From: an uncultured Clostridia bacterium | GTDB lineage: Bacteria > Bacillota > Clostridia > Christensenellales > CAG-917 | Direction: 5' to 3' | DNA length: 8,208 bases | Assembly: GCA_937881285.1 (NCBI GenBank) | Contig: CALGEU010000107.1 | Span: 1 to 8,208 of the forward strand | Part shown: piece by piece, positions 6,801-8,208 of the stretch | How positions within the stretch are numbered: position 1 is the first letter of the stretch | Layout: each line of letters starts with the position of its first letter | Position numbers and translations under genes: made by a program | The notes under the pieces: generated by a model | The model's database searches: none | The model's input: the letters and a program-made list of their open reading frames with translations, nothing else | Told to the model about the DNA's origin: nothing

Positions 6801-7426
6801 CAAAACACGAGTTCGATTTCGACACGAGCATGTTGTTTGTGGAATCTGCCGACGAAGACGGAAACACCGAGACCGTCATAGACCAGTCGCTTGCAAACAA
6901 GACGGTGAAATTCGGTTGCGTCGTGTCGTCGTTCGAGAAAAAAGCAACGGCAAAACAACAAAAATTCGCAGTCGGAAGAGTGGAAGACAGAATGGGGTCT
7001 ATCTCGTTTTCGATGTATCCGCGCGCATACGAGAAATACGGCGATTTGCTCAGCGCGGATTGCCCGTTGAAGATAGTCGGGAAAATTGACCTTAGAGACG
7101 AAAGCGAAGCGAAAATCAGCATAGAAAAAGTTGAAATATGGCAACAGGACGGCGCTATGGAAAAGGCTTCCGCACCCGTTCAGAACGCGCCGAAGAGCAA
7201 CGGAATTCTTTACGTTCTCATTCAGAGCGGAGTGGAGAAGGATATGGTGTCCGACATTCTGGCACTTCATCCAGGAAACACGCCGTGTCAGGCGCAAGTC
7301 AAGAGAGACGGACAATCGAAACTTCTCGAATTCGCACAAAAAGTCGACGTATGCGAAGACCTTCTTGCAAGATTGCAGGACGTTCTCGGCGCGAGCAGAG
7401 TCAAATACGTCGTCAAAAATAAATAA
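3839..7426 (+). CDS. dnaE: DNA polymerase III subunit alpha (DnaE)
   Basis: This is the C-family replicative DNA polymerase catalytic subunit, 1195 residues, full length. The N-terminal PHP domain (about 1-285) keeps candidate metal ligands: His8, His10, Asp17, His58, Glu83, His103, Asp221 and His223. Escherichia coli DnaE has lost most of these, so a metal-dependent (possibly proofreading) role is plausible. The palm has PGRGSGCGSIVAY (375-387), the catalytic PDFDVDF (415-421) and KMDFLG (571-576), which carries the third Asp. The fingers include YRPGPM (652-657), GGADIMRRAIAKKK (710-723) and FNKSHAAAYTFLTYQTAYLK (777-796). A helix-hairpin-helix region lies at about 853-908, and the clamp-binding motif QLSLF at 939-943. 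An OB-fold (about 1022-1102) and a small C-terminal domain follow. There is a 16-residue insertion in the PHP domain at about 24-40. Bacillota usually also carry PolC; this DnaE may be the partner polymerase, which cannot be told here. Confidence 0.97.
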   Translation: MTDFVHLHLHTEYSLLDGAVRLLQVVPDPNDPKKTIKTHPLCDALKARGMNAVAITDHGNMYGAHTFVSVLRADGIKPIIGQEFYVADDMYQKTADVMKKRYHLILLAKNMTGYKNLMKLSSMAFVDGFYVKPRIDFKHIKEHSEGLICLSACLAGQIPRLLLEGKYEEAKALAIEMRDTFAPGDFYIELQDHHLPEDRIVMNPLVQIAREIGVKVVATNDVHYIEKEDADIQDTMMCITLGCKKSEINGARFDTDEFYLKSGDEMAELFSWCPEAIATTREIADKVDGDYFVTKHSSIIPKYTNEEMGDRDEAQYLRDLAYEGVKRKYGYINDEITKRLEYELGVIHKCGFDGYFLIVWDYVHAAQQMGIPVGPGRGSGCGSIVAYGIGITDIDPLKYNLLFERFLSEERVSMPDFDVDFCFVRRQEIIDYCIKKYGKDNVSQIIAYSTMTAKAVVKDVARVFDVPYGESANWVKEIPAMGKPLLPQVLTEGSEFYSEDFKKIYDNNPTARSVIDVAMKLEGMPRQTSMHAAGVVICADPIVEHCALSRNGPIVTTQFDKVIVEELGLLKMDFLGLKTLTDIDEALKLIKADKGIDLDFHKLGYEDHKVYELIASGDCEAVFQLESGGMKRFMAQLQPDCLEDVVAGISMYRPGPMQFIDLFLEGKRHPDQVQYAHPLLKDILENTYGCIVYQEQVMQIAQKIAGFSFGGADIMRRAIAKKKLSVLEQQRDIFLHGGKLDGDKTGKYVPGAVANGVSEEIANHLFDQILKFASYAFNKSHAAAYTFLTYQTAYLKCYYPTHFIVAVVNNRITNADEVKHYMNYLKRTGVKTLSPDINRSQKNFSIEDDNVRYGLMGIKNVGEQAMEFVLKERADNGPFKDIRDFLDRCAGQVNKRMVESLIKGGALDCFGKTRATLMASYERILDTVLSDKKSKISGQLSLFDELIEDEEIKYTETPEYSKADILKYEKEVLGMYLSGHPLDDYSDTKHEFDFDTSMLFVESADEDGNTETVIDQSLANKTVKFGCVVSSFEKKATAKQQKFAVGRVEDRMGSISFSMYPRAYEKYGDLLSADCPLKIVGKIDLRDESEAKISIEKVEIWQQDGAMEKASAPVQNAPKSNGILYVLIQSGVEKDMVSDILALHPGNTPCQAQVKRDGQSKLLEFAQKVDVCEDLLARLQDVLGASRVKYVVKNK

Positions 7427-7444
7427 AATTTTTATACATACAAA

Positions 7445-7450
7445 AAGGAG
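7445..7450 (+). promoter_or_regulatory. Shine-Dalgarno site for pfkA
   Basis: AAGGAG, preceded by further A residues, sits 6 bases before ATG 7457. It is the strongest ribosome binding site in the window, consistent with high expression of a glycolytic enzyme. Confidence 0.85.
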
Positions 7451-7456
7451 TAGTTT

Positions 7457-8208
7457 ATGGCAAAGAACACCAGCAAGGTCAAAAAAGTGGCGGTGCTTAC
7501 CAGCGGCGGCGACGCAAGCGGTATGAACGCATGCGTGCGTGCATGCGTGAGATACGCTTTGGATCAAGGCTATGAAGTGTACGGCGTGAAGCACGGATAC
7601 AAAGGCATGGTGAACGACGAAATTTTCAAGATGGAATATTCCAGCGTTTCCAACTGCGTGCATGCGGGCGGCACTATTCTTCGCTCGTCCAGATGTCCCG
7701 AATTCAAAGACCCCGAAGTTATGAACGCGGCGGTTGAAAATCTTTTGAAACGCGGCATAGAAAATCTTATCGTCATCGGCGGCGACGGCTCTTTCCGCGG
7801 CGTCGAAGCGATGCACGAAGGAACGAAACTCAACGTCATCGGTATTCCGGGAACTATCGACAACGATATGGGATACACCGACAGCACAATCGGTTTCGAC
7901 ACGGCGTGCAACACGGTCGTGGACGCTATCCTTAAACTTCGCGACACGATAACTTCGCACGACAGAATTATGATTCTCGAAGTCATGGGCAGAGAGTGCG
8001 GAAACATCGCTCTCAACAGCGCGGTCGCAGGCGGTGCGGAATACGTCATCGTTCCCGAAGTGGAAACGGACGTGGACGCGGTTGCCGAAAGCATAAAACA
8101 AGGCTTTGACAAGGGCAAATCTTCGTCAATCATCGTGCTTGCGGAAGGCAAAACCGAACTCACCGACGAACTTACTCAGAAGATAAGCGACGCAACGGGA
8201 AGACGCGT
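7457..8208 (+). CDS. pfkA: ATP-dependent 6-phosphofructokinase (3' end outside window)
   Basis: PfkA phosphorylates fructose 6-phosphate to fructose 1,6-bisphosphate, the committed step of glycolysis, in the cytoplasm. The first 250 residues of about 320 are present, and the frame is open to the window edge. Motifs are SGGDASGMNA (16-25), GGTILRSSRCPEF (71-83), IGGDGSFRG (107-115), the catalytic PGTIDND (131-137, base Asp135) and EVMGRECGNIA (175-185). Gly111 in GGDGS and Gly132 in PGTIDND are the residues typical of ATP-using enzymes; pyrophosphate enzymes carry Asp and Lys there. Arg28, Arg32 and Glu195 match allosteric-site positions of the bacterial enzyme, so ADP/PEP control is plausible. 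Ser21 replaces the usual Pro in GGDAPGMNA. The gene follows dnaE by 30 bases with no terminator, the conserved dnaE-pfkA pairing of Clostridia. Confidence 0.96.
   Translation, partial: MAKNTSKVKKVAVLTSGGDASGMNACVRACVRYALDQGYEVYGVKHGYKGMVNDEIFKMEYSSVSNCVHAGGTILRSSRCPEFKDPEVMNAAVENLLKRGIENLIVIGGDGSFRGVEAMHEGTKLNVIGIPGTIDNDMGYTDSTIGFDTACNTVVDAILKLRDTITSHDRIMILEVMGRECGNIALNSAVAGGAEYVIVPEVETDVDAVAESIKQGFDKGKSSSIIVLAEGKTELTDELTQKISDATGRR
7527..7549. repeat. Short tandem repeat and 23-bp alternating purine-pyrimidine run inside pfkA
   Basis: GCATGCGTG occurs at 7529-7537 and again at 7541-7549, a 12-base period that encodes Ala-Cys-Val-Arg twice in a row. Bases 7527-7549 alternate purine and pyrimidine throughout. 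The arginines correspond to the effector-site pair of bacterial PFK, so the repeat is probably a by-product of protein sequence and codon choice. Confidence 0.5.

Noticed and set aside
7410..7438. Possible pfkA promoter (TCGTCA, 17 bases, TATACA)
   Set aside because: Each box matches only 4 of 6 consensus positions and the -35 lies inside the dnaE coding end; conserved dnaE-pfkA linkage makes read-through more likely.
6719..8101. Long open frame (460 codons) on the - strand
   Set aside because: It is antisense to the end of dnaE and to pfkA, crosses the gap between them, and has no family motifs or ribosome binding site.

Overview
The window is a stretch of ordinary bacterial chromosome, with every gene on the + strand. 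The gene set and order (uvrC, murB, a PHP-family gene, whiA, dnaE, pfkA) match the conserved uvrC/murB/whiA/dnaE/pfkA neighbourhood of Bacillota, most like Clostridia. WhiA is a Gram-positive protein, and clear AAGGA-type Shine-Dalgarno sites precede three of the genes. Base composition looks mid-40s % GC by eye. I cannot name a genus; an uncultured gut-type Clostridia lineage is only a guess. There is no sign of phage, insertion sequence, CRISPR array, tRNA or rRNA.

Layout. 1-810 is the 3' part of uvrC (nucleotide excision repair), closed by a strong intrinsic terminator at 834-875. murB (cell-wall precursor synthesis) follows at 910-1893; its sequence is divergent and it has no visible ribosome binding site. 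The 172-base gap 1894-2065 holds the best promoter in the window (TTGATT, 17 bases, TACAAT) and a leader of about 79 bases full of palindromes. That promoter should drive a PHP-family metallohydrolase gene (2066-2845), which overlaps whiA (2829-3788) by 17 bases. dnaE (3839-7426, replicative polymerase alpha subunit) follows after 50 bases, and pfkA (7457 to the window edge, 6-phosphofructokinase) after 30 bases. No terminator is visible after 1893, so PHP-whiA-dnaE-pfkA is probably one operon linking replication, division/chromosome control and glycolysis.

Most of the window is housekeeping sequence. The least explained part is the PHP-operon leader. It contains a 28-bp uninterrupted alternating purine-pyrimidine run, nested palindromes, and a 9-bp hairpin directly against the Shine-Dalgarno site. 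That hairpin cannot form together with the upstream palindromic fold. The layout resembles a translational switch, but this is inference from sequence alone. Also notable are the absence of rapZ and yvcK between murB and whiA, and the unusual MurB.
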